NCBI GenBank assembly: GCA_022561975.1
Contig: JADFQD010000018.1
Location: 6,931 to 40,241, forward strand
DNA: 33,311 nt
DNA from: Acidobacteriota bacterium
GTDB taxonomy: Bacteria; Acidobacteriota; Thermoanaerobaculia; Multivoradales; JAHEKO01
Direction: 5' to 3'
In this document: positions 1-7,867 of the stretch, in pieces
How the letters are laid out: the number at the start of each line of letters is the position of its first letter
Numbering within the stretch: the stretch's first letter is position 1
Program-made: the position numbers and the translations under genes
Notes under the pieces: generated by a model
The model's input: the letters and a program-made list of their open reading frames with translations, nothing else
The model's database searches: none
What the model was told of the DNA's origin: nothing

Positions 1-2
1 GA

Positions 3-77
3 GGCCTGCGCCCTGAAGACGACAACCCAACGACATTCGCGCGGGTCATCGAGCTAGACAAGTTGGCGAGGGGTTGA
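3..77 (+). CDS. 3' end of an unidentified upstream gene (partial)
   Basis: An open frame enters from the left edge and stops at TGA 75-77. The visible 24 residues end in RVIELDKLARG, a charged helical tail too short to assign to a family. The stop overlaps a possible TTG start (74-76) of the following TIR gene and lies three bases before the likelier GTG start. This is the spacing of a translationally coupled pair, so the missing gene may belong to the same defence operon. The assignment rests only on the open frame and the stop/start overlap and could be chance. Confidence 0.35.
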   Translation, partial: GLRPEDDNPTTFARVIELDKLARG

Positions 78-79
78 CT

Positions 80-1075
80 GTGGTTGGCGTTTTCTTGAGT
101 CATTCAGCCGCGGACAAACCCTTTGCCAGGCGCCTTGGCAATGCTCTGCGAGGCTACGGGGCGAGGGTCTGGATTGACGAGGCGGAGATCAAGGTCGGCG
201 AGTCTTTGCTCGACAAGATCTCGTTGGCGATTCTAGATGCAGATTTCCTGGTTGTGGTGCTAAGCCGAGCGTCCTGCAAGTCGGAGTGGGTACGGCGCGA
301 GGTCAATCTGGCGCTTACGAAGGAGATTCAAGGCAAAGTAGTCCGAGTGCTTCCGTGCCTCCTTGAGGAATGCGAAATACCAGCCTTCTTGGTCGAGAAG
401 AAGTATGCAGATTTCCGCAGCCAGGAGCAATTTCGGTCTACTGCAGTCGAGTTAGCTCGATCGCTAGGTCTGTCGCAAGAGTCGGAGAAACTGCAGTTCC
501 TTGATCAGCACGTGTTCTACGGCCTGACGGACCTGAACGATGGATTCGATGCACCAGAGGCTCAGTACTTTGGTGCTAGCGACTTCGCAGTTGTCTTGAA
601 GAGGGTGCAGTATTTTGGCCTCGGAATCTATGGAATAGAACCTTGGCCCGACGGAGAGTTCGGTGATGTCTTGGTGTGTGAGCAGTTCTCGATGGATCCC
701 GCTGATCCGCTGTGGTACCGAGCGGCCTTCGACCAGTTCCTTAACGACAGGATCGACAGCCATTTCAGCGCGACGTACGACGTGCAGGAAGCTCTCCTGA
801 ACATGTTCTCAGGGGCAGATTTCGATCGCCCCGGCTATCAAGAGAAAGGAATCGAGTTTCCGCCCGACATTGACGCCTGGAGCGAGGAGAGGATCTGGCG
901 GTTTTTCGAGACCGATGTCCTGCCAGAGGCCTGGAACAGGGCGCACAAGGACTACATTGCCCATGGTACTCACGAGGACATCCGAGAACGTTCGCTAGAG
1001 CGCGCGGGGGAGGCAGCTGTTGACTACGGCCTCGGTGAGGTGTGGAACCGCTTTCTTGAACAACGAAGGAAGTGA
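80..1075 (+). CDS. TIR-domain protein with unknown C-terminal domain
   Basis: The N-terminal 120 residues form a TIR domain: VGVFLSHSAADK (strand A and BB-region start), then a VWIDEAEI segment, then SEWVRREVNLAL. The glutamate of WVRRE (residue 74 from GTG 80) sits where SARM1 and bacterial TIR NADases carry their catalytic Glu (WVHKE in SARM1). NAD+ cleavage during infection is therefore a reasonable inference. Residues 125-330 form a second domain with FGLGIYGIEPWPDGEF and a WYRAAFDQFL helix. I have seen similar tails behind TIR domains but cannot name a function. GTG 80 is chosen because GAGGGG (68-73) lies 6 bases upstream. TTG 74 is the alternative, giving 333 residues and a TTGA overlap with the preceding frame. 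Sampled lines have lower GC (about 50-63%) than metG nearby, which suits a mobile defence gene. The next gene converges on it. Confidence 0.85.
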   Translation: MVGVFLSHSAADKPFARRLGNALRGYGARVWIDEAEIKVGESLLDKISLAILDADFLVVVLSRASCKSEWVRREVNLALTKEIQGKVVRVLPCLLEECEIPAFLVEKKYADFRSQEQFRSTAVELARSLGLSQESEKLQFLDQHVFYGLTDLNDGFDAPEAQYFGASDFAVVLKRVQYFGLGIYGIEPWPDGEFGDVLVCEQFSMDPADPLWYRAAFDQFLNDRIDSHFSATYDVQEALLNMFSGADFDRPGYQEKGIEFPPDIDAWSEERIWRFFETDVLPEAWNRAHKDYIAHGTHEDIRERSLERAGEAAVDYGLGEVWNRFLEQRRK

Positions 1076-1163
1076 GAATACCGGAAAGGGCACCTCGTCC
1101 GCTCGCCCGATAACCGCCTCCTATCGCTTCAGGCTATGGGTCCTTCAAGCGCCTAAGAATGGG

Positions 1164-2615
1164 TTATGTGTTCGCTCCCCTTGCTGCTCTGACTAGCTTG
1201 GAGACTCGATCCGGAACGCCATCGGACTCGCGAATCAAGTCGTTGGATCGTGCGGCCACCTCAATTCTCCCGAGGAGCGCCTCCGTAATCATCGGTGCCC
1301 GTTCAAGCAGGCGAAGGCTCTGTCGAGCCGCATGGAAGGACTCACTGGTTTCGAAACCAATGACGACCGCCCCAAGTAGTGAATCCTGGGTCGATGGGCG
1401 CCGAACGAGATAGTCGAAGATCTCATCCGCCACTTGTGAGACGTTTTTTTCCCTTCCTTGGATTCCCTGCACTTCTCGCAGGAACCCGTGGGGATCTGCT
1501 CCGCGACGAACCGGAAGCACTTCAACATCTGAAGCCAGTGCCCAGCCCACCTCTTGATCTGTCCACTCACTTCTTCGGAAGTCCGGAGTTATCAAAGCAG
1601 CCATTGCCTGCATCGATCGCAACGCAGCTTCGATCTCACGCTGCCACAACTCGCCAGGATCAATGATCTCGTGAGCCACGAATCCGGAAATGTGGTACTG
1701 AGCCAACCTCTGGCGAAGTGCAGTCGCGCGCTGCTTGAAGGATGTGACGTGGCTGATGAAGAGCCGAAACTGGTCAGGTGCCCAGAAGTGCGGAATGGGG
1801 CGCTGCGACCTCGCCATGACAACGTCAGCCAGCTGCTCCGAGGTTTGTTCAACTACGCTCGGCTCGATCACTACGCTAGTCACATGATGACTATCAGGCG
1901 CACGTAGGACGCCAGCGATTCGGCCTGCGATTCGTTTCTCAAGCGCTGGCACCTGGTCACCCAACTGCCCGAATAGATCGACCGGCACGAGCAAGGTCAA
2001 CGTATGGTAGTAAGTGCCTCCGTCCCAGTTGTCATACTCCGGTTCTTCGAGACGAGGCTGACTTGACTTGAGAACTTCTTGTTCGAGCTTGGAACCGTCG
2101 AGCTCGGCCAATCGGGCCACGGTGGATACCAAAGGTCGGATGTCCTCAGTGAAATGCTTTGAGGGAGATCGCGGCTGCAGTGGCTTAGGAGGGATCTCGG
2201 TAGCAGCGAAGATCGGTCTCCCGGAGAGTTGTTCCTTTTGAACGAGCCGGTAGCCATCGGGCGCCAAGAGGACGTTCAGCGCGCGCAAGAGGTTCGAGAC
2301 TTCGTCTGGATCGGAACGCACTACCGGATGCAGAAGTTCCGCCAGAAACCGGAGCAGTACATCGTCATCGCCGTCGCTCAAGCCAAACCGTGCGTCGTCG
2401 AAGACCCAGTCATCCTCCCAATCGTAGTTCGCGACGCGATGTTGAACGATGTCCTCGCGCGCCGTCTGGAATCGATTGTCGTGCGAGGGAAGAGCTCCCA
2501 ATTCGTAGAGGCGCTCAAGGAACTCGATCTCGTCGAGCCGTCCCCAGAGGTTGAGCGACGAGAGTGACTCTCGGATGTCGCGCCTCGTTACCTCTGTGAT
2601 CCTCCTCCTGGGCAT
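1164..2615 (-). CDS. AbiJ-NTD3-like / NWDGGT-domain / TIR protein
   Basis: A 483-residue protein with three parts. Residues 7-124 (ITEVTRRDI, WGRLDEIEFLERLYEL, LPSHDNRF, DWEDDWVF, LHPVV) match the abortive-infection AbiJ N-terminal domain 3 type from memory of that family. Residues 195-270 carry EYDNWDGGTYYHTLTLLVPVDL, a segment that often follows this N-terminus. Residues 283-404 are a TIR domain: FRLFISHVTSFK, then RRSEWTDQEVGWAL. Glu355 of WTDQE is at the NADase catalytic position. The start at 2615 is set by a clear GAGGA five bases upstream of ATG and by the domain boundary; the frame stays open 46 codons further, but that stretch is low-complexity and not protein-like. It converges on the other TIR gene with an 88-bp gap. 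Expected role: an anti-phage suicide effector with an AbiJ-type sensor module. The trigger is unknown. Confidence 0.85.
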   Translation of the reverse strand: MPRRRITEVTRRDIRESLSSLNLWGRLDEIEFLERLYELGALPSHDNRFQTAREDIVQHRVANYDWEDDWVFDDARFGLSDGDDDVLLRFLAELLHPVVRSDPDEVSNLLRALNVLLAPDGYRLVQKEQLSGRPIFAATEIPPKPLQPRSPSKHFTEDIRPLVSTVARLAELDGSKLEQEVLKSSQPRLEEPEYDNWDGGTYYHTLTLLVPVDLFGQLGDQVPALEKRIAGRIAGVLRAPDSHHVTSVVIEPSVVEQTSEQLADVVMARSQRPIPHFWAPDQFRLFISHVTSFKQRATALRQRLAQYHISGFVAHEIIDPGELWQREIEAALRSMQAMAALITPDFRRSEWTDQEVGWALASDVEVLPVRRGADPHGFLREVQGIQGREKNVSQVADEIFDYLVRRPSTQDSLLGAVVIGFETSESFHAARQSLRLLERAPMITEALLGRIEVAARSNDLIRESDGVPDRVSKLVRAARGANT

Positions 2616-2881
2616 GGTTTTCCTCGGAATGAGCCAATCGGACCGGGCACTGAGCCGCATGGCACGTGGCGCCGAGAGCCGAGGCGTCGGCCAGGTTCGA
2701 GGCCAGATGCTACAAGAGGTTGATCCGCGGAGCTGAAGTGATCCATTTCCCAACGCCGGACCGCAGAAGCCACGAACCCGCGGTCGAAGTAGCCTCTCGA
2801 GTCAGGCTCCAGTTCACATTTCTCCCAGCTCCAGAATGACAGGCCCGCTGAACTAGACACAACGTCCGAAAAGTCGTCCAT
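2588..2881 (-). CDS. Possible small ORF in the gap upstream of the AbiJ-TIR gene
   Basis: The 400 bases between the AbiJ-TIR start (2615) and radC (3018) hold no convincing gene. The best candidate is this 97-codon minus-strand frame. ATG 2881 has AGGGG four bases upstream. The first half (FWSWEKCELEPDSRGYFDRG) looks more protein-like than the arginine- and glycine-rich second half. It could be the 5' remnant of a gene cut by a deletion or frameshift, a small partner of the TIR protein, or noise. No RNA gene or terminator was found in the gap. Confidence 0.2.
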   Translation of the reverse strand: MDDFSDVVSSSAGLSFWSWEKCELEPDSRGYFDRGFVASAVRRWEMDHFSSADQPLVASGLEPGRRLGSRRHVPCGSVPGPIGSFRGKPCPGGGSQR

Positions 2882-3017
2882 CAGACCCCTTTGGCTCTGA
2901 GACCAACACTCGATTGGTGACGCTCGGTGGCGATAGACCGAGTCCGGGATCTGGCCCGGAACGGCACTCTCGCTCGTCGAGCGCCAGAGAATCGCCTCCG
3001 AACGCGTCCTCTCCGGC

Positions 3018-3698
3018 ATGGCCGGCCTGATTTGCGATCTCGACACCGCTGAGCGCCCGCGCGAGCGGATTCTCAGCAATGGCGGGGCCGCCCTGGCGGA
3101 CAGCGAACTGTTGGCGATTCTCCTGCGCACCGGCGGCGCCGGCAGATCGGCTCTCGATATGGCTCGCGAACTGCTGCGCGAGCGGTCTGGCCTTGCCGGG
3201 CTGGTCGGAGTCGATCCGAACCGGCTGCGGCGGCCCGGAATCGGTCCCGCAAAAACGGCAACGCTGCTCGCGGCGATCGAGCTGGGGCGCCGACTGGCGC
3301 GTAGCGAGCTGCCCGATCAGGAACTGCTCAGTCGACCCGATGCAGTGGCGAGGTATCTGCGGCTGCGCTACGCCCGGCAGGGCCAGGAGGTCCTAGGCGC
3401 ACTGTTTCTGGACGCCAAGACCCGGCTGGTGGGTGAGTCCGAAGTCTTTCGCGGGACGCTGCAGCGGGCTGCAGTCTCGCCCAGGCAGCTGCTCAAGAAG
3501 GCGTTGCTGTGCGACGCTGCCCGCATGCTCGTCTTTCACACCCACCCGAGCGGTGACCCGTCCCCGAGTGTCGAGGACCTGGCCTTTACCCGGCGTCTGG
3601 CCGAGGCCGGTCGAGTGGTCGGCGTCGAGCTTCTCGATCATCTGATCCTCGGCGGTGGCGAGCGCTGGATCTCGCTCAAGGCCCGCGGCGGCTGGTAG
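3018..3698 (+). CDS. radC: RadC family JAB-domain protein (UPF0758)
   Basis: A 226-residue full-length RadC/YicR-type protein. Residues 10-95 are the helical helix-hairpin-helix part (RPRERIL, DSELLAILLRTG, RRPGIGPAKTATLLAAIELG). Residues 105-226 are the JAB/MPN metalloprotease-like fold with the zinc-type motif H174-T-H176-P-S-G-D and Asp187 (SVEDL), preceded by ESEVFRGTL. The molecular activity of RadC is unresolved; an older DNA-repair role is not supported in the family. It lies between the TIR genes and metG. RadC-like genes recur near mobile and defence islands, so it may belong to either block. Its GC and codon use look like metG rather than the TIR genes. Start ATG 3018 lacks a strong ribosome-binding site but fits the family N-terminus. 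Confidence 0.9.
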   Translation: MAGLICDLDTAERPRERILSNGGAALADSELLAILLRTGGAGRSALDMARELLRERSGLAGLVGVDPNRLRRPGIGPAKTATLLAAIELGRRLARSELPDQELLSRPDAVARYLRLRYARQGQEVLGALFLDAKTRLVGESEVFRGTLQRAAVSPRQLLKKALLCDAARMLVFHTHPSGDPSPSVEDLAFTRRLAEAGRVVGVELLDHLILGGGERWISLKARGGW

Positions 3699-3777
3699 AG
3701 CGAGTGGCAGTCGCAGCTGGTAGTCTGCGACCTGCCGGACGCGCTGCCAGACTCCGCGTCTCGCCCAGGCTTCGAAA

Positions 3778-5685
3778 ATGCCGAATTTCTACCTGACTAC
3801 CCCGATTTACTACGTCAACGATCTGCCCCACATCGGCCACATTTACACCACCGTGGTAGCCGACACGCTGGCGCGCTACCGGCGGTTGGTGGGCGACGAG
3901 GTCTACTTCTCGACCGGTACCGACGAGCATGGGGTCAACATTCTCAAGATCGCCGAAAGCAAGGGCGTGACGCCGCAGCAGCAGGCCGACCGCGTGGTCT
4001 CGCGCTACCACGATCTGTGGCGGCAGCTGGGTATTTCGCATAGCGATTTCATCCGGACGACCGAAGCAAGGCATCATCGGGCGGTCGCCGAGATCATTCG
4101 CCGGATCGAGGCCAACGGCGATCTCTACCTTGCCAAACACGAAGGCTGGTACTGCGCCTCGTGCGAGACTTTCTACACCGAGAGGGAAATCGGCGCCGCC
4201 CGGATGTGCCCGGTACACGAGAGCCCAACCGAACTGCAGAGCGAGGAGAACGTCTTCTTTCGGCTGTCCAAGTATCAGGACCGGCTGCTGGCCTGGTATG
4301 CACAGTCCGGATCGGTGGAGCCCGAGAGTCGCCGCAATGAAGTGAGGCGTTTTGTCGAGTCGGGGTTGCGGGACCTGTCCGTGAGCCGGGCGAACCTTGC
4401 CTGGGGCGTGCCGTTTCCCGGGCACGACGGCCAGACCGTCTACGTTTGGCTCGAAGCGCTGACCAACTATCTGAGCGTGCTCGGATTCGGCGGCGACGAT
4501 CAGACGCTCTTCGAGACCTTCTGGCAGGGCTCCGAGAGTACCCGGGTCCACATGGTCGGCAAGGACATTCTTCGGTTTCATGCCGTCTACTGGCCGGCAT
4601 TTCTGATGGCGGCCGGACTGCCCCTACCCACGACGGTTTACGCGCATGGTTGGTGGCTGCGAGACGACAAGAAGATTTCCAAATCCGTGGGCAACGCGGT
4701 TCGCCTCGACGAGCTCTTGACCCATTTCGGCGCCGATCCGGTGCGCTATTTCCTGCTCCGCGAGATGGCCTTCGGGCAGGACGCGTCGTTTTCGGACGAG
4801 GCCTTCGTGGACCGCTTCAACAGCGACCTCGCCAACGATCTGGGCAACACGCTCAGCCGATTGGTCAAGCTGTCGAGCAAGGCCTTTGACGGCAAGACGC
4901 CGCCGGAATCCTGCTCCAACAACTCGGTCAAAGACACCGCCGAACCGGCGATCGCCGCCTATCGGGACGCGATGGAAGAATACGCCTTCCACAAGGCGTT
5001 GAGGAGCCTGTGGCGGATTCTTGCCGAAGTGAACCAGTATCTGGTCTCGAAGGAGCCGTGGAAGAAGCTCAAAGAGGACATCGTGGATGATGCCGTTTCG
5101 CGGGTTCTCTGGAACGGACTCGAAGGGGTCCGGCTGGTGGCGACCGGTCTCTTGCCGTTCATGCCGACGATGGCCGCTCAGGTGCTGAAAGCCGTTGGGG
5201 TCGACTCCGAAAACGTGGATGCCGGTGCCCTCGCCTGGGGCGGTCTACCGCTCTCGGTGCCGCTACCGGAGAAACGGACGCTGTTCCCGCGCATCGACAA
5301 GGCGGCGTTTTTGGCGGGGGAGACCAAACCTCCGGTTTCACAGGCCGAAAAGGAAGACAGCAACATGATCAGTATCGACGACTTCTTCAAGATCCGACTC
5401 GAGGTCGCGAACGTGCTCGGTGCCGAGCGGATTCCGAAATCGAGGAAACTCATCAAGCTCGAAGTCGAAGTGGGCGAAGAGCGGCGCACCGTAGTGGCGG
5501 GCATTGCCGAGGCCTACGAAGCCGAGGAACTAATCGGCAAGCAGGTCGTGATCGTGACCAATCTCGAGCCGGTGAAGCTGATGGGCGTCGAGTCCCAGGG
5601 CATGGTCCTGGCGGCTTCGGTGGACGGCAAGCCGGTGCTGGTGCATCCGGGCGCGGAGGTACCCTCCGGCACCCAGGTCAGGTAG
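3778..5685 (+). CDS. metG: Methionyl-tRNA synthetase, with C-terminal tRNA-binding domain
   Basis: Cytoplasmic enzyme charging tRNA-Met for initiation and elongation. The 635 residues show the class I signatures: HIGH at 18-21 (PHIGHIYTT) and KISKS at 299-303. The zinc knuckle is CASC plus CPVH, the Cys3His arrangement known from the Thermus enzyme. The anticodon-binding helical domain follows (FNSDLANDLGNTLSRL). Residues about 530-635 are an EMAP/Trbp111-like domain (DFFKIRLEVANVLGAE to the end) that dimerises the protein and binds the tRNA elbow. Length is normal for this two-domain form. It lies 79 bases after radC, possibly co-transcribed, and converges on nif3. Confidence 0.97.
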   Translation: MPNFYLTTPIYYVNDLPHIGHIYTTVVADTLARYRRLVGDEVYFSTGTDEHGVNILKIAESKGVTPQQQADRVVSRYHDLWRQLGISHSDFIRTTEARHHRAVAEIIRRIEANGDLYLAKHEGWYCASCETFYTEREIGAARMCPVHESPTELQSEENVFFRLSKYQDRLLAWYAQSGSVEPESRRNEVRRFVESGLRDLSVSRANLAWGVPFPGHDGQTVYVWLEALTNYLSVLGFGGDDQTLFETFWQGSESTRVHMVGKDILRFHAVYWPAFLMAAGLPLPTTVYAHGWWLRDDKKISKSVGNAVRLDELLTHFGADPVRYFLLREMAFGQDASFSDEAFVDRFNSDLANDLGNTLSRLVKLSSKAFDGKTPPESCSNNSVKDTAEPAIAAYRDAMEEYAFHKALRSLWRILAEVNQYLVSKEPWKKLKEDIVDDAVSRVLWNGLEGVRLVATGLLPFMPTMAAQVLKAVGVDSENVDAGALAWGGLPLSVPLPEKRTLFPRIDKAAFLAGETKPPVSQAEKEDSNMISIDDFFKIRLEVANVLGAERIPKSRKLIKLEVEVGEERRTVVAGIAEAYEAEELIGKQVVIVTNLEPVKLMGVESQGMVLAASVDGKPVLVHPGAEVPSGTQVR

Positions 5686-5828
5686 CGCGACGCGTGTGCC
5701 CGAGTCCGGAGTGGCCGAGTGGTGGAAGTCGCGAGGCGCGGCGCTCGGGAGTGCGGCAACCGGTGAGAACTTTCAGGTCCTGTTTGGTGCCCATGGCGAG
5801 GGCTCGCAGCCCGGCGATACCGGAACAG

Positions 5829-6599
5829 TCAGATCGGGTTCGGGATGTCGATGAATTGGACTTCCAGACCGAACCGATCCGCCAGGTGCTCGCCGAGAGC
5901 CCGGACACCCAGAACCTCGGTTCGATAGTGGCCGGCGGCTACGAAGTGAATCTCGGCCTCGCGGGCGACGTTCATGACCCATTCGTTGGGCTCGCCCGTG
6001 ATGAAAACGTCCAGACCGAGATCGATGGCGTCGTAGAGAGCCTTTGAACCACCGCCTGAGACCATTCCGATGGTTTCGATGGCGTCAGGACCGCTCAGAA
6101 ATGCCAAGGGATCGACCCCGAACACGCTGTTGCAGCGATCGAGGAGCCGATCGGGATCGATGCTCTCGGTCAGCCTTCCGTGAAAACCGATCTTGCGGCC
6201 CTCGAGCTCGGCGAACGGTTCGAGTCGGGAGCAGCCCAGGCCGCGGGCACCGAGGGCGTTGTTGCCGAATTCTGGATGAGCATCCAGCGGCAGGTGGTAG
6301 GCGATCAGATTGATCTCATTGCGGAGCAGAACCTCCAGACGCCGGTACTTGACGCCGGTGACTTCGGACGGAAGTCCTTCCCAAAGAAGTCCATGGTGCA
6401 CGAGTATGGCGTGCGCGCCGATTTCGGTCGAGCGCTCGAACAGTTCGAGGCAAGCCGATACGCCCGTTGTCAGCTTTTGGAGGCGGTTCTTGCCCTGAAC
6501 TTGAAGGCCGTTGGGTCCATAGTCCGAGAAGTTCGTGGAATCCAGGAGCCGGTCGAGGTAGGCGATGAGTTCGCGGCAGTCGACGCCCTGGTCAGTCAT
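5829..6599 (-). CDS. Nif3-like dinuclear metal-centre protein
   Basis: A 256-residue member of the NIF3/YbgI/GTP cyclohydrolase I type 2 family, which forms hexamers with a dinuclear metal site. Metal-ligand segments are visible: ILVHHGLLW near residue 66, YHLPLDAHPEFGNN near 100, and the C-terminal AAGHYRTEVLG near 222. The biological reaction is not firmly known; a role in metal or cofactor chemistry is usual in the literature. ATG 6599 overlaps the TGA of the upstream HD-GYP gene (TGATG), a coupling arrangement; GTG 6602 directly before it is the alternative. It is the last gene of the rimP-to-nif3 cluster. Confidence 0.92.
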   Translation of the reverse strand: MTDQGVDCRELIAYLDRLLDSTNFSDYGPNGLQVQGKNRLQKLTTGVSACLELFERSTEIGAHAILVHHGLLWEGLPSEVTGVKYRRLEVLLRNEINLIAYHLPLDAHPEFGNNALGARGLGCSRLEPFAELEGRKIGFHGRLTESIDPDRLLDRCNSVFGVDPLAFLSGPDAIETIGMVSGGGSKALYDAIDLGLDVFITGEPNEWVMNVAREAEIHFVAAGHYRTEVLGVRALGEHLADRFGLEVQFIDIPNPI

Positions 6600-7801
6600 C
6601 ACTGATCTCGACCGGAAACGGCAGGGCTCTGATTGATCCGGGTCTTGATGGTCTCGAAGTCCTCATGGCACACAAGGAAAGCATCGACAAGCAGCGGATC
6701 GAAGTGAAGGCCCCGATCGCGAGTGATGCGCCGAACCGCTTCCTCGTGGTCGAACGGCTGTTTGTAGGGCCGCTGGCTGGTGATGGCGTCGTAGGCGTCT
6801 GCCAGCGTAACGATGCGCGCTGCGATCGGAATTTTCGACTCGGCCACTCCATTCGGGTAGCCGCCTCCGTCCCAGCGCTCGTGGTGGGAGTAGGCGATTT
6901 CCATGGCCATGACCAGAAACGTGTGCCCGGTGTGGGTCTCGATCACCGAACGCAGGGTGTCTCCGCCAATGGTCGTGTGCCGTTGCATGATTTTGAACTC
7001 GGCGTCGGTCAGTGCGGCCGGCTTGAGCAGAACGACGTCCGGAATCCCGACCTTGCCGATATCATGGAGAGGACTCGACCGGTGGAGCTGGTGGATGAAG
7101 TCGTCGGTCACCAGATCGCCGTAGGTGCCGGTGCGAGCCACTTCCTCGGCCAGACGACGGCTGTACTCGCTCATCCTCTCGAGATGCAATCCCGTGTCGT
7201 TGTCGCGCGACTCGGCCAGTTTGGCGAGCGTGATCAGCGAGAGATCTCGGGTCTCGAGGATTTCCCGAGTTTGCGCCTTGACCATCCTTTCGAGGTTGAG
7301 TCGATAGGCCTCGTTCTGCTTGAGAAGATGATAGTGCTGGAGGGCTCGATCAACGGTATTGGCAAGTTCCTCCAACTCGAACGGCTTGATCAGGTAGTCG
7401 TAGGCGCCGTCCCGTAGGGCCTGCCGTACCACCGCCATATCATGATGGCCCGAGACCATGATGACTTGAAGATGAGGATCCAGTTGCTTGAGTCGCTGGA
7501 GCAGTTCGATCCCGGACAGTCCGGGCATCTGGACGTCCGATACCACCAGTGACGGTCGTGGCTCGGTGACCGCGAGAGCCAACGCCTCTTCGCCGTTGAC
7601 CGCGCTTCGGCAGGGATAGCCGACGGCTTTGATTTGGTCGACCAGAAGCCGGCGAATTCCGTCGTCGTCGTCAACGACCAGGATCTGATCCAGCTTCTTC
7701 GCCTCGCCGGATCCAGCAGACTCAGGGGACCTGCCCGGCCGGGCAGACTCGCTCAGAAGGCCTTCAATGGAGGCGGTGTCCCCGGGGCCCGACTGGTTCA
7801 T
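6599..7801 (-). CDS. Response regulator with HD-GYP output (c-di-GMP phosphodiesterase)
   Basis: A 400-residue two-domain signalling protein. After a 35-residue disordered lead, residues 38-155 are a receiver domain with phospho-acceptor Asp89 (LVVSDVQMPG), the acidic triplet VVDDDD and Lys139 (IKPF). A helical linker (155-185) joins an HD-GYP domain with H246-D247 (LHDIGKVGIPD) and G314-Y315-P316 (GGGYPNG), plus HHERWDGGG and DAYDAITSQRPYK. All metal and signature residues expected for c-di-GMP hydrolysis are present. GAGGGA lies 7 bases upstream of ATG. It follows pnp by 66 bases and overlaps nif3. No histidine kinase is in the window. Placing a c-di-GMP hydrolase in a pnp operon is notable because E. 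coli PNPase is itself linked to c-di-GMP. Confidence 0.95.
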   Translation of the reverse strand: MNQSGPGDTASIEGLLSESARPGRSPESAGSGEAKKLDQILVVDDDDGIRRLLVDQIKAVGYPCRSAVNGEEALALAVTEPRPSLVVSDVQMPGLSGIELLQRLKQLDPHLQVIMVSGHHDMAVVRQALRDGAYDYLIKPFELEELANTVDRALQHYHLLKQNEAYRLNLERMVKAQTREILETRDLSLITLAKLAESRDNDTGLHLERMSEYSRRLAEEVARTGTYGDLVTDDFIHQLHRSSPLHDIGKVGIPDVVLLKPAALTDAEFKIMQRHTTIGGDTLRSVIETHTGHTFLVMAMEIAYSHHERWDGGGYPNGVAESKIPIAARIVTLADAYDAITSQRPYKQPFDHEEAVRRITRDRGLHFDPLLVDAFLVCHEDFETIKTRINQSPAVSGRDQ

Positions 7802-7867
7802 GATCCGGTCCCTCGGGGAGCCACACTCCGGTCGTACTCGCGAGCTTCGCTAGTCTCGGCAGCCGCG

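Noticed and set aside
1076-1163. Possible bidirectional terminator between the converging TIR genes (AGGC/GCCT pairing)
   Set aside because: Stem short and bulged, with no T-tract on either side.
2616-2753. N-terminal extension of the AbiJ-TIR gene by 46 codons
   Set aside because: Low-complexity Arg/Ser/Pro sequence before the domain; ATG 2615 has GAGGA at the right distance.
3710-3731. Hairpin GTCGCAG/CTGCGAC between radC and metG
   Set aside because: 7-bp stem but no T-tract and no regulatory motif; could be chance in GC-rich DNA.
5708-5790. Stretch resembling the 5' half of a serine tRNA (GGAGTGGCCGAGTGGTGGAA)
   Set aside because: No matching anticodon arm, T-loop (GTTCRA) or acceptor 3' strand follows. 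At best it is a degraded fragment.
5800-5812. Small hairpin GGGCT/AGCCC between metG and nif3
   Set aside because: Only 5 bp, no T-tract; insufficient for a terminator call.
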